Shown in pieces: positions 53,513 through 64,000 of a DNA stretch of 64,000 nt (positions within the stretch are counted from its first letter, which is position 1; every line of letters starts with the position of its first letter). The translations under genes were made by a program, and so were the position numbers. The stretch is from Sceloporus undulatus (taxonomy: Eukaryota; Chordata; Lepidosauria; Squamata; Phrynosomatidae). Under the pieces are notes generated by a model. The model did no database searches. It was not told the DNA's origin and worked only from the letters and a program-made list of their open reading frames with translations. The stretch spans positions 21,610,460 through 21,674,459 of the forward strand of contig NC_056528.1 in the NCBI RefSeq assembly GCF_019175285.1. Direction: 5' to 3'.

Positions 53513-54164
53513 TGCTCCAAGGGCTTTCTTCTGACATTATTTAATTGTATTTTAATTATACATGGGTGACATACACAGTTATCTATCCACAGAACAATTC
53601 TGTGAAGTAGTCTAGGCTGACAGAGAGAGAAGGTGTGGAAGAATGGAGGAGAGGGAATGATGCCTTACAGTGATACTCCTGCCCTCTTGAACAAACAGAT
53701 TCCATGAAGAGAATGTCACTAACCACCACAAACATCATGCTCACTGATATGCCTATCTGGCTGGTCCTGAAACATTATGCTGGATACACATGCTCTGTCA
53801 TTCCCTCCCTAATGTTCTCATGTAAGCTGGCTCAGCCAGAGAGAAGCAGAGGGGGGTGGACTACCAGAGGACTACTTCCCTGCCCAAATAAGAAGCTAGT
53901 TTTTGTTCTGAAGAAACCCATGCTATGTGCTGACAACTGATCAGACTCAATGTTGATGTTGCTTCAAGGAGATATGCATTATGGACCAGCGAAATGAAAT
54001 GGTGGCAACTGCAGAAGGAGGTTAGGTGAAACACTGCTATTTCCACTTTTTATATGTGGTGAGCATTTGGGATTGGAGAGGCAGTTTGAGGTTTATGCTG
54101 GAGCAATAAGAAATTTTGGAAGCTGTGCTACCTGCTTATCCTAGAGTTCTCCTGTCCTCCTCAC

Positions 54165-54535
54165 ATATGAGCTGATACGCCAGCTGCGACCTTACCTGGG
54201 CCGGGGGGACCTTGAAACGGTGGTACATGCTCTGGTAACCTCTCGGCTGGACTTCTGTAATGTGCTCTACATGGGGCAACCCCTGTACCAAACTCGGAAG
54301 CTACAATTGGTTCAGAACATGGCAGCAAGACTGGTCTCTGGATCCTCCAGGGCCAGTCATATAACACCTGTCATTATAGATCTACATTGGCTGCCCATTC
54401 GCTTCCGAGCTCAATACAAGGTGTTGGTTATTACCTATAAAGCCCTAAATGGCTTGGGCCCAGGATACTTGGAGGACCGCCTCTCTATATATAATCCGCC
54501 TCGCACACTCAGGTCGGCTGGGAAGCAATTATTGT
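54165..54535 (+). mobile_element. L2-clade LINE, C-terminal fragment
   Basis: A continuous frame reads MVHALVTSRLDFCNVLYMGQ, KLQLVQNMAARLVSG, IDLHWLPIRFRAQYKVLVIT and YKALNGLGPGYLEDRL. This is the L2 block downstream of the RT. It lacks a 3' UTR, so it is truncated at both ends. Confidence 0.85.
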
Positions 54536-55782
54536 GTGTTCTAGATGCTAAATATTCAGCAACATCACCAGCGAGCTCCCTGGCATGGCATGGTGTGTGT
54601 CTGTGTCTGGCGCAGTTCAATTCACTCAGAACATCACTCTGGGTTATTGCAAGAAATTGAAATGACATTCACTTTAATTTCCCACACAGCCTTGGAGCAA
54701 TATTTCATGAGGAAATATTGCTGGAAAATCAAAAATGGTGGCTTGGAAACCCAGATCTCCACTTCCCAAAGAACTCCAAATGGTGTGCTGAGTGCTGAAG
54801 CTGGGCTTGTTCAAATCCTTCTTGTGAGTGTGCTTGAATGTCGCCATAGACCCAGTGCAACCTGAGTGGAAATCTGCTGTGTTTTGTTTCTCTGCTTTGT
54901 TACCAAGCTGAATATATATTACTATGTTAAGTGCTGAGCTAAACTGATTTAACTCCGAAGAAGCCTCCGTTTATTGACTTTGACATCTTGTGCTTGAATA
55001 ACACAAACCTGAAAAGTGATGACATTGCATATCCCCATGAAGACTGGCTACTTTCCACTCACTGGTTTTGTCCTGGAACACCTCTGCCAACTACCTTATT
55101 CCCCTTGGGATGGTCAAGTCATGCTCCTCTTTTGTTGCATGTACCCAATAACAATGTTTTTGGTTGAGAAGATAGGGAATCCTATGCAACCATCCTCTGT
55201 CCTCTCTTGCTTTGCCTCCTGCCTACCTGGATTGTTGCTGAAGTCACCTTAATGCAAATGACCAGAGGGGCAGAAATGACAGATGCTTGAAGGAAGATGT
55301 CAATCCAGAGAGACATGCAGGGATAGGACGCGGGAGCAGTCCTGCCTGGATGATAAGGGAAGGGAAATTTTGCCACTGCAGCAATTTCTCACTTTTTTCC
55401 TCCACAAAATGGAGTCACCTTTTGGTATCTTTGAATATGCAGCACTTTGTATCCAGCCCCTCCTCCTTGGAAGGCCTCTATCCCTCCTGACAGCTACATC
55501 TGAGGAATCATAGCCTTAGTTCTGCAGGTGTACTGGAAAGGGAGAAAGGCACAGAGAACTGAATGCAACCACATAGAAAGCATCCAATGGCGGGAGACAA
55601 ACAAGGAGAAAATTACTTTGGAAGGAGACAGAATTGAAAGTGACTTGGGTATGGTCAAGCCTAGTTCAGATCATTGGAGAATTATGACTAGTATAAAAAT
55701 ATTGAAATACATATATTGCTTTGCCTTTAATTAATATATTATTATCTCTTTGTTTGTCTATTATTTGTATACAAAACGTACC

Positions 55783-56160
55783 CTCCTAGTTTGGCAGGGA
55801 TGGTCATGGTTAATCCTCTGCCGCCCCGCTTTCCCAGCTGCTTTTCAAATGTCCCCATTTCAGTTTCTCCCTCATCCTCCTACTTTTGCCCTTTGTCCTC
55901 ATCCTACTTCATTTGTTACAAGCTGAGTTCAAATGGAAAAAGTAGTTTCCACTCAGATAATTCAGCCAGAGAAAGAGGAGAGGATGCAGGCTTGCTCTTC
56001 CCAGCTGGTTCATCTGGATCCCCTCCGCCTTTTGTTCAGCCTTTTCTCAACTCAGTACAAAAAACTCAAGGGTTTCTTTGCTTAAAATTGTAGGGGTTTT
56101 GTGTTATTTTTCATTAATAACTTTTGCTCTCTTTTTGTCTGGCCACATACTTTTGACAGG
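55783..56160 (+). mobile_element. Copy of the CATACCCTCCAAC TIR family
   Basis: TACCCTCCTAGTTTGGCAGG, GGTTAATCCTCTGCCGCCCC, TCATCCTACTTCATTTGTTA and AAAAAGTAGTTTCCACTC follow the family order. A CR1 fragment replaces its right end. Confidence 0.68.
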
Positions 56161-56330
56161 ACTGCATCTTTCAAAGACTGTGTTGTGAGAAGCATGCCCT
56201 CTATTCTGTCATCCAAGCCATTCACAAAGATGTCTGAATAGCACTGGACCCAGGACAGAACCCTGTGGCACCCCACTAGTCACTTCTCTCCATCAGCTGG
56301 CCTGAGCAGCATTGCTATAGTTGAAAGGCC
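56160..56330 (-). mobile_element. CR1 LINE, RT fragment
   Basis: The antisense encodes VLSWVQCYSDIFVNGLDDRI, a diverged form of the CR1 [20 protein letters not shown] block. CCTGTGGCACCCCACTAG marks the GVPQG region. Confidence 0.72.
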
Positions 56331-57162
56331 ATCCAGTCTAAGTCCAGTAAGTCCCTGAAAAGGGAGAACAGGGAGGTACCTTAAACCTCTAAATTCAGAC
56401 ATACACATAGTGTGCAGATCTGTGGGATATTTTTTCTTCTCTTTTTATTCAGACATTTCCTCTTCTTTTTTGCAATGTGTCATTCATCACCTGGCCATTT
56501 ATTTATTGCTTTGTTGTTCAAACAAAACAGAAAAATTATTTTGGATATCTTGTTTGGAGGGGGCAGTTACTTTTAGTGATATAACATCATGAAGTAGCAT
56601 TCATGAGTGCTTTCTACTGCCTGCATCCTTCTGCTGCAGACGTTCAGAATCAGGTTTTTTTGGAGCATGACTTTGAACAGGTACACTCCACTGCTTCCAA
56701 ACAAGACTACAGCTTTGCTGCTGCTTTTGACTTAACTTCCTTTCTCGTTTTTTTTCCTTTCCTCCCTCTTTTTTTTTTTGGCTTATATTAAGGAAAGAGA
56801 TTCATGATTCATATCGTGGCTAGATGCTTCGTGCTTATAACCACCAGACTCATTAAAAAGTCATGAGGCCTGGTAACCCCTCCGTCACAAGGCAGGGCAA
56901 GTGACCCAAGAAGCGCTGCAGTTGAAATCCCAACTGGAACTGGGTCTTGCCATTTGGCCCTTGGAAAGTGAAAACTGGTTATTGTTGCATTAATTTTAAA
57001 AAATGAACCACAGGAATGCATATATCGCATGACCCTCGTGATTATTTCATAAAACCGCAGTACCTAAGTGGGTAGTTTATCAACTGCACTTTCTGTCTAA
57101 CTGCCTTGTAAAAGAGGCCAAGTGTCTATCTTTTTGCTTTTAGGAAGGAAAACAATATATCC

Positions 57163-57408
57163 TTGCTGTTGTTTTTTATGAGTGGGCAGATTATTGGTTC
57201 ACAGATCAAATATATAATGAAAGTGGTTTTAAAAAAGTGTGCAGTACTGACATCTTACCATAAAGCTCTGCAAACACTGACGAATCACTGGAAACCGGAG
57301 CCATCAGTTATAGAAAAACAAAGATGTAATCAGTGCGCAGAAGGAGCTATTAAAGTGATGCAAGAAGTGTATGAAGTTTGCAAAGACAGGGACAAACTGC
57401 AACTATAG
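57163..57408 (+). other. Unrecognised 81-codon ORF
   Basis: An open frame starting MLLFFMSGQIIGSQI and containing HKALQTLTNHWKPEPSVIEK and CNQCAEGAIKVMQEVYEV. About 95 bases after the stop a GATAAATAAATATG offers a poly(A) signal. I do not recognise the family. It may be the C-terminus of an old transposase or a processed copy of a gene; coding status is unproven. Confidence 0.25.
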
Positions 57409-58708
57409 TTCATCTTAAGTAATAAGAAATGAAAAAAATATTGGTTTTTGCAAAGGTATAGTGTTTAAATGTTTATAGAACAACAGTACATGTTTGTTAT
57501 GTGATAAATAAATATGGGGAAATCATGTATTCCATTTTTAATTTGGGGGTAACCTTTTTTTGAGGCAGATAAGAATTGATAGGTTTAAAATTGTTTTTAG
57601 ACAAAAGTTCATCGAAAAATGATACAGGAGTATGAGGCTGTGAAACTTTCATACCCCTACTGACCAGCCTTCGAAAAATAGGTTCAGCGCCTTGGAATAC
57701 TCTTTTAACATTGGTTTTAAAACATGCAATGGATTTACAATGTCACATTGGCATCAGAGCTCCCAGCCGCCATTGTGCATTAGAGGAAATTATATCACCA
57801 GAAACACTATGAAAACCACTGGATTTTAGGAAGGGAATGTTAGCGGAGGGGAAACAGAAAGAAAATAAAAATGACAGATGAGGAGGGCAAACTCTGGAGC
57901 TGGATCCTTTAAAAAAAATCCCCCTTTAACAGGCCATAAAAGCAACAGGGTTATGAACCTCTGATTGTTACACAGAGAGATTGGGTTAGGTGAGACAGAA
58001 TTAAGAGCTGTTATTTCTCACCTTTCCCCCCTTCTTCGATCTTGGCTGCTGGAAAGATCAGAGCTCTCTGTTCTGACAGAGCACATTTCAGAGAATGAAA
58101 GGAAGCACAAGAACAAAGTTGTTCTTTCCTTGCTGCGGATATGGACATGAAGAAATCATGGTGGCTGTCTCCCCCAAGGAGGAAGCCAGTGAGGGGCTGA
58201 GACAGCTGCCTTGCCTTCCTGGATCCTTGAAGCACATAAGAACTATGGAGAATGGGCCTTGCCTTAGATCAAGGCAAACACTGGGCAGTTTTTGATGGAA
58301 GGGCTGATGGGAGAACTTTGTAGTGGCTGGCTAGCACATTTTGGACTCCTTTATGGCATCTGGAAGAAAGAGGAGTGGCTACCAGAAGGAGGAGACAACA
58401 CCAACAATTAAAGGGCTTGGCAGACCACCACTAAGAGGTGGCAACACCCCACCCCTGGAAGCCCTGGGTTGGAGTCGTGGTGACATCACCCACTATGTGG
58501 TTGGTCGGGCAGCGTGACGCATGAGGATGGGTGGTGGACAGTTGCCACATCCGCACTCTGCCTTCACGCCAATGTATTTTGCCAGTCTGTTGAGGGCCTA
58601 AGTCTGTACTGGTATACTGTATACCCATAAAACTCATGCCATTACCCAAAACATACTTGATGCCTTTATCTATGGCTATCAGAATTCATCCAGAGCCTTT
58701 ATGCCCCT

Positions 58709-58736
58709 TCTTCTTCTTCTTCTTCTTCTTCTTGTT
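58709..58736. repeat. (CTT)n microsatellite
   Basis: Nine CTT units within antisense BovB sequence. Confidence 0.85.
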
Positions 58737-58739
58737 CTT

Positions 58740-59490
58740 AACCACCCTCAAGTTGACATTGACTGATGTTGACTTTGTGGATGAGATATCTCCAAGATCC
58801 CATCGTATACTGCTTGCTCAGATATTGCAGGCTCAGGCCTGTGGTCTCTTTGATTGAGACCACAGCTGGCATGTGGTCTTCCTCGCTTTCTGCTGCCCTC
58901 TACATTTTCTAGTGTCATTGTCTTTTCCAATGATTGATGCCTTCTCACAATGTGGTCAAAGTACAACAGCCTCAATTTAGTCATCCTGGCTTCCAGGGAG
59001 AATTCGGGCTTGATCTGTTCTAGAACCCATTCATTTGTTTTTTGGCCATCCATGGTATCCTCAGCACTCTTCTATAGTACCACATCTCAAATGGGGCTAT
59101 TTTCTTTCTATCAGCTTTCTTCGGCTCTTACATTCATATATAGTGAGATGCTATGATGGTCTGGAAGATCCTCATTTTAGTGCTCAGACTTATATCTTTA
59201 AAATTTAGCATCTTGTCCAGTTCTTTCATAGCTGCTCTTCCCATTCCTAGCCTTCTTCTGATTTCCTGACTGCACTTTTCACTCAGATCAGTATTTGCTC
59301 CAAGATATGGGAATTCTTTCACTATTTCTATTTCCTCATCTAGGATGAATTCTTGTAGGTCTGCCATGGTCATTATTATTTTTTCTCTTAATGTCCAACA
59401 TTAAGCCTATCTTAGTGCTTTCCTCCTTGAGTAATTGCTCCAGGTCTTTGTTGGTTTCTGCTAGAAGTATTGTGTCATCTGGGTATCTTA
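58740..59490 (-). mobile_element. RTE/BovB LINE, C-terminal region
   Basis: In reverse: EIEIVKEFPYLGANTDLSEK, CSQEIRRRLGMGRAAMKELD, then SLEARMTKLRLLYFDHIVRR and LEKTMTLENVEGSRKRGRP. This is the longest BovB piece here, covering the region after the RT to the C-terminus, in two frames. Confidence 0.82.
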
Positions 59491-59504
59491 GGGGTTATAA
59501 TCAC

Positions 59505-59855
59505 TTATTCTCCAACATTTCAGAGATCAAGATGGAGACGTGTCAAGCAACGCCAGAACATAGTGAAGATGGCATAAGGAAGAAAAAATAAACTAGGAGA
59601 GGGTGCAGCAGTTTGTTTTTGCCTGAGCCTGCAGGGAAGGAAAAGATCCTGCAACATTCTCTCCTCCTGAGCTATCTGAGTGCAAATTGTTTTTACACTT
59701 TCAACTCAAACTGCAGCAACTGAAGCAAGCTAAGGACAAAGAGGAAAAGCAGGAAGAACAGAGAAAACACAACACTGCAAAAGCAGCTTAAAAATGGGAC
59801 AAGCAAGAATTAATCAGGGCTCTCCCTGCTAAATTGGACCAGTTGGAAGGTATGA
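59505..59855 (-). mobile_element. Copy of the CATACCCTCCAAC TIR family, both ends present
   Basis: TTCTCCAACATTTCAGAGAT on the left and CCAGTTGGAAGGTATG on the right are inverted. Interior landmarks are GTTTGTTTTTGCCTGAGCC, TTGTTTTTACACTTTCAACT and CTTAAAAATGGGACAAGC. Confidence 0.7.
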
Positions 59856-60689
59856 AATCACCAGCTTCTCCCAGGAGAAGTGATTCTGGGAGCTGTAGGA
59901 CAATTTTTCTTTTAATCACTTTTTCCAAATTCTGCTTCTAATTAGTTGAACATCTTTGCCTCTCTTACCTGAGTTCATTCTCAGTTTAATCCTTGTTAAA
60001 CAGAAGCAGTGCTAAACCCATCATCTTTTCAACACACCCCAACACATATTTCCCACACTTCTAGTCTCCCACCATCTCTGCGACTGGGCTGTTGTGGTTC
60101 TTTGAAGGCAAGGCAATTTTTGCAAGCTCCAAGTGAGCTTTTCTGTATTATCATCGATCGATGTATTCTAAGCAATCCAAAGAATCCTTCAGTGAAAGTT
60201 AACTCCATCAAAATCAATAGGGCTTTAACTTCAGAGAAACTATATGGAAGCATTCATGTGAAATTTACCATCGTTTCTCTTTTAGAATTCTAATGTCTAG
60301 GAGTTTGCTCAGCTGGGAAACAAGTGGGGTGCCATCTATGCCTTACAGTCTATTTCCCCCCGTTGTTCCAATGGGAAATTATCAGTCTATCAGAATAATT
60401 TCCCTGGCAATCTAAAGTAATCGAAAATGGTGCAGACCTTAGGGCTGGTGGAGCCAGGGCTCAAATGCTCAAAGCACCAAGGCAGTGGCATCTGCCACCC
60501 CCACTCCACTCTGGCTTCACTACTCCCTCTGTACTTAACTGAAACGATCACAATTTCTGGGTTTGTTAGAGATAGATTTTCTCCGGCAGCAACACATTAA
60601 TCACCTATCATGTAAATGCAAGGTAGTTGAGGGTGTGCTGGGATGGGCTTCTTGGTTCTGAAAGGACAAAGAAGGTCCATTATTAGGAT

Positions 60690-60830
60690 TTTTTTGGAGG
60701 GGTTTCATGCCAGCCACAGATGCTGGTGAAACATCAGGAAGAAACTCTTCTAGAATATGGCCACATAGCCCGAAAAACCCACAAAAAATGATGGAGGCCA
60801 GCCATGAAAGCCTTCGACTTCACAAGGTCC
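60690..60830 (+). mobile_element. Penelope-like terminal repeat (type A), truncated
   Basis: CATGCCAGCCACAGATGCTG, GTGAAACATCAGGAAGAAAC and TCTTCTAGAATATGGCCACA carry stem II, GAAAC and the right arm. The CTGAAGA box and left arm are lost. The common segment CATGAAAGCCTTCGACTTCA follows. Confidence 0.55.
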
Positions 60831-60951
60831 ATTATTGATACAAAAGACTTACTATTGATGGAGACAAAACTCTCTGAACTGGTTGCTGACCTCTAAAAAT
60901 TTCCTCATGCAAAGACATGAAGGCTTCTCAAGAAATTCAGTGCCCTCCACC

Positions 60952-61618
60952 CAGTGGCATCCCTAAGGTTGGTGTCACCCAGTGCAGTAACTCATGGTGT
61001 CACCACCCCCATCCCCACCATATATAACACCGTATAACACCTATTTTGAAATCTTTGCATAGGCTGCCTATTAGCTTCTGGGCACAGTACAAGGTGTTGG
61101 TTATTACCTACAAAGCCCTACATGGCCTGGGTCCAGTTTATCTGAGGGAACGCCTCCTCCCATATAATCCTTCCCGCACCCTCAGGTCCTCTGGGAAGAA
61201 CTTATTGCAACCAAGGAAAACTAGATTGGTGGCAACTTCCCAGAGGACCTCCTCAATTGCCGCTCCAAAAATTTGGAATGACCTGTGGAGATGATCCACC
61301 AGGTTACATCTCTTGATGCCTCTAAAAGGGCAATAAAGATGGATCTCTTCCGACAGGCCTTCCCAGACTGACCGACTAGTAGAATGAAATTATCTGCCCA
61401 TCCAAACCAGCCTCCCATTGCTACGTCTGTTTTTATTGTATTAACTAACGTATTGTTGATTGTATGGTTTTTATTGTTATTATTTCATATGTGAAGGAGG
61501 GAGGATTGGAGGGTTGGGGGGATTGAGAGAATATTTTTGTTACTTGATTATATATTGTATTTGCACTTAGTTGTTACCCGCCTCGATCCTCAAAAAGGGA
61601 GAGACGGGATATAAACAA

Positions 61619-61649
<31 letters not shown>

Positions 61650-61953
61650 GGCGCCTCCCATTTCACATCATACAGAATCATTAGCATTGCTTTTTTGCAC
61701 TAATGTTGCTCATACATCATAAATCCCATATACAACGGAATGCAATGCTAATAGTTGCGACATAAAACAATTAGCAAAATTAAAATTACACCTTCAAATT
61801 ACAATAGTAAATGCACAGCCTAAATATATTTACATATACATAGTGAAGATTTGGTTAAAATGTGCCCGTTTCTACCAAAAGGTAGGAGAAGTGGTGTCAC
61901 CCCACCTTTAGGGTGTCACCTTGCGCGGTCTGCAGCCCCTAGTGACACCACTG
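60952..61953. mobile_element. hAT-like non-autonomous element with nested L2
   Basis: Terminal repeats CAGTGGCATCCCTAAGG and CCCCTAGTGACACCACTG, with subterminal GGTGTCACCCAGTGCAGTAA and GGTGTCACCTTGCGCGGTC. The flanking 8-mers CCTCCACC and CCTCCGCT agree at six of eight positions, as expected for an old hAT target duplication. The middle is occupied by an L2 insertion. Confidence 0.65.
61031..61650 (+). mobile_element. L2-clade LINE, 3' end, nested in hAT-like element
   Basis: FWAQYKVLVITYKALHGLGP, VYLRERLLPYNPSRTLRSSG, SSIAAPKIWNDL, then a 3' UTR with TTACCCGCCTCGATCCTC and GACGGGATATAAACAAAT and an (ATT)n tail. The structure is a typical 5'-truncated L2 insertion. Confidence 0.87.
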
Positions 61954-62212
61954 CCTCCGCTTAACAAAGCTGCTGTAGGTTCACAAGGATGGAGACATAT
62001 TAGATTGCAAAAGATGTGTCTTATGCTGCAAATGGATGTTAAAATTCCTTGGACTTTGGGAATCTCCCAGTCACCACATGGCCAGAAAGAGGAGGCGCCA
62101 GCCTGCAAGAGACACCCCTTCATACCATCTGAACTGAGAACAATAACAGCAAAATGCAGGCCTAGAGCTAACATCTTCCAATTTTTTCCTCCTGTTTGGC
62201 TTGTAACAGCTT

Positions 62213-62345
62213 GCCTAATGAAGAAGCCAGTGAAGCTTGCAACATGTATAGCGTGCATTTTGGCTGACCAATAAAGGTATCACGGTTTGGGTGGGTTTTT
62301 TTAAACTGGATTTGCTATAGCCAACACCGCTACCTCTGAATATTT
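62213..62345 (+). mobile_element. Penelope-like terminal fragment (type C)
   Basis: CCTAATGAAGAAGCCAGTGA, AGCTTGCAACATGTATAGCG, GACCAATAAAGGTATCACGG and TATAGCCAACACCGCTACCT. CTAATGA at 62215-62221 is one base from the hammerhead box, followed by the stem GAAGC/GCTT. This is the uninterrupted reference for the copies at 27926 and 36929. Confidence 0.55.
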
Positions 62346-62714
62346 TATGTTTGCGGACAGGCATCAATGTGCTTCCTCATTCCCTTTCCTCAAGAGCGTC
62401 AGCAGCCAGCCTAAGATGGCCTGAATAACAACAGCAACAATAACTATAACAACAACAGATGAAAACATACCCCCCAAAAGCAACATTAAAATGGGATTAA
62501 GGTATTTGCAGACGTAGAATGGAGAGGGGGCCATTCTAGTCTGCCTTCCTTGGAAAGGAGTTTTACTGACTGTCGCAGCCACCAAAAAGTCCTTCTCTGA
62601 TATTCCCACCCAGCATGCCTCTGAGAATGATGGACTATGAGAAGGGTCTCTCTTCAGACATTCTGCATTCAAATCATGTTGTCTGTTCTCCTCTAGCTAT
62701 CAGGCATGCAGTTA

Positions 62715-62960
62715 CTGTGAAGTCAAAGGCTTTCACAACCGACATCCATACGTTTTTGTGGGTTTTTCAGGCTATGAGTTTTAGAAGGGTTTTTTCTTGA
62801 TGTTTTGCCAGCAGCTGTGGGTGGCATCTTCAGAGAATGCTGGCATGAAAGAGAATGGGGTATATATACTGTTGGTTGAGGGGAAGTGATTTGCATGTTA
62901 ATCTGTGTATTGTTCTGTTGTTGAATGGCAAGGCATCAGGCGGTCTATTTAATTAATGAT
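62715..62960 (-). mobile_element. Penelope-like terminal repeat (type A)
   Basis: GTGAAGTCAAAGGCTTTCAC starts the common segment. In reverse, CTGAAGA (62833-62827) and stem TGCCACCCACAGCTGCTGGC are followed by AAAAC. After it, GGGGTATATATACTG and TAATCTGTGTATTGTTCTGT align with 33160-33280. Confidence 0.55.
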
Positions 62961-63476
62961 CCATTGTCTACTGGGAAACCCCCCTCACCCTGGATGGTTT
63001 TCATTTGCATGGGCTGGGTCTTGATTTTGGCTGGTTCAGATATCAGAAGGGCTGCCAGACCCAGAAATAAGAAGGAACCCTTAAAGTAAACAAAGTTTGG
63101 CTACCTGTCCTGATAAATGCCAAAATCAAGACCCATCAAATGCAAATACATATTTGATTTGTATGCTGTTGAACAAAGAAAAAAACACTGGAGAAGGAGA
63201 AGAAAATTCCCGTTTGAACTGAAAGCTATTGGAATGAAGTAGAACTACAAAAGGGTTGAACGACTCCAGATTTACCATCTCCATATGCTTTCTGGGCTAC
63301 AAAGAATTCCATCCACACATTTCATGTCGACTTTGCATGTGGAGGGCTTTTTAAAGAATCTGAAACAGCAACTTGTTATATTGGATAATCATAGGATACC
63401 AAATTTGGTAGGCTTCTGAACTCTACATGTAAGCTTGTAACATAATTATATAAGTACAGTTGGCTGTTTTTCCAAA

Positions 63477-63692
63477 TACAGTGGGCCTTTGGTTTCTGCT
63501 GGGGTTTGGTTGCTGGGCCTCCCATGGATACCAAAATCCCATTGAATACAATACAATAAGATCATGTCCCTTATATCAAATGGCAAAATCAAGGTTTGGT
63601 TTTTGGAATTTATATATATATTTAAATTATTTTCAAGCTGTGGATGCTGGAACTCATGGATAAAAAAGTCCATAGATATGGAGGGCTGACTA
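63477..63692 (-). mobile_element. Tigger-like MITE
   Basis: TACAGTGGGCCTTTGGTTTC on one side and ATATGGAGGGCTGACTA on the other, TA at both ends. The interior TATCAAATGGCAAAATCAAG is the antisense of the copy at 35075. Confidence 0.75.
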
Positions 63693-64000
63693 ATTCTCAT
63701 TGCTCCCTGTGTTCTTATCACTTTTTTCCCCTAGCAGTTGATCTGGGAGAGTTGAGGGAATGAAACCAGGTGAAGTGCATGCAGCCAGATGTCCTGCCCC
63801 ATGCCAGGGGTCTCAAACCCATGGCCTTAGCATCCTTACCAAAATGAACTAATCCTTTCCCTGTGGCAGCTGGGGGCTTTCATGAAGTGGAATTGTTAAG
63901 CTGCTCAGATCTCAGTTGGAACCCTCATTCCACAAAGATGTTCAGCCACTTGGTCAGCCCTTTCAAAGTTTGACCCCAAACCCCTCTGACACGGGACTGT

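Larger units (their letters stand above)
52965..64000 (-). other. FIBCD1: FIBCD1 intron 1 (5' side open)
   Basis: The N-terminal coding exon expected upstream was not found, so the intron is at least 11 kb. It contains the repeats listed separately. Unassigned stretches are 52970-53415, 53515-54160, 54535-55780, 56335-57150, 57540-58700, 59860-60690, 61960-62200, 63140-63470 and 63700-64000. Confidence 0.55.

Noticed and set aside
58431-58649. CpG-containing stretch as a possible promoter for FIBCD1
   Set aside because: CpG density is modest, no exon follows on the minus strand, and the sequence resembles other dispersed GC-rich repeats.

Overview
This window looks like nuclear DNA from a squamate reptile, most likely a lizard. 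The evidence is vertebrate gene structure (GT-AG introns, three orthologous genes) together with a repeat mix typical of squamates: CR1, L2, RTE/BovB and L1 LINEs, tRNA-derived SINEs of the Sauria type, a 5S rRNA-derived SINE, many short hAT-like and Tigger-like DNA elements, Penelope-like termini and a copia-type LTR. Nothing in the sequence fixes the species.

Three host genes are present in the order ABL1(+), QRFP(-), FIBCD1(-), the same order and orientations as on human 9q34. (1) The last coding exon of ABL1 spans 1390-3098, preceded by the end of its last intron and followed by a long 3' UTR that may run to about 6.5 kb. (2) QRFP, the precursor of the RFamide neuropeptide QRFP/26RFa, is a single coding exon at 14396-14863. 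(3) FIBCD1, a type II membrane fibrinogen-domain receptor that binds acetylated sugars, has six exons between 52964 and 27221. They join in frame to 436 residues. Only the short N-terminal exon (about 24 residues in human) is missing and is presumably beyond 64 kb.

By region: 1-1389 is ABL1 intron with a CR1 3' end. 3099-6500 is ABL1 3' UTR with small repeats. 6.6-14.3 kb is intergenic with L2, SINEs, foldback DNA elements and a GC-rich hAT-like block. 15-27 kb is intergenic with CR1, L2, a 640-bp purine-rich tract and SINEs. 27.2-53 kb is FIBCD1, whose introns hold L1, L2, BovB, Penelope-like, Tigger-like and SINE copies. 53-64 kb is the large FIBCD1 intron 1 with L2, BovB, a hAT carrying a nested L2, and Penelope-like termini.

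The three genes do not form a pathway: ABL1 is a signalling kinase, QRFP a secreted neuropeptide and FIBCD1 an epithelial receptor. Their adjacency is conserved vertebrate synteny. The most unusual signal is a set of dispersed repeats whose ends carry hammerhead-ribozyme-like cores (CTGAWGA, stem II, GAAAC), one of them inside perfect 21-bp inverted arms. Also notable are a very clean 235-bp foldback element, a family of at least ten copies of a roughly 400-bp terminal-inverted-repeat element, and several datable nested insertions.
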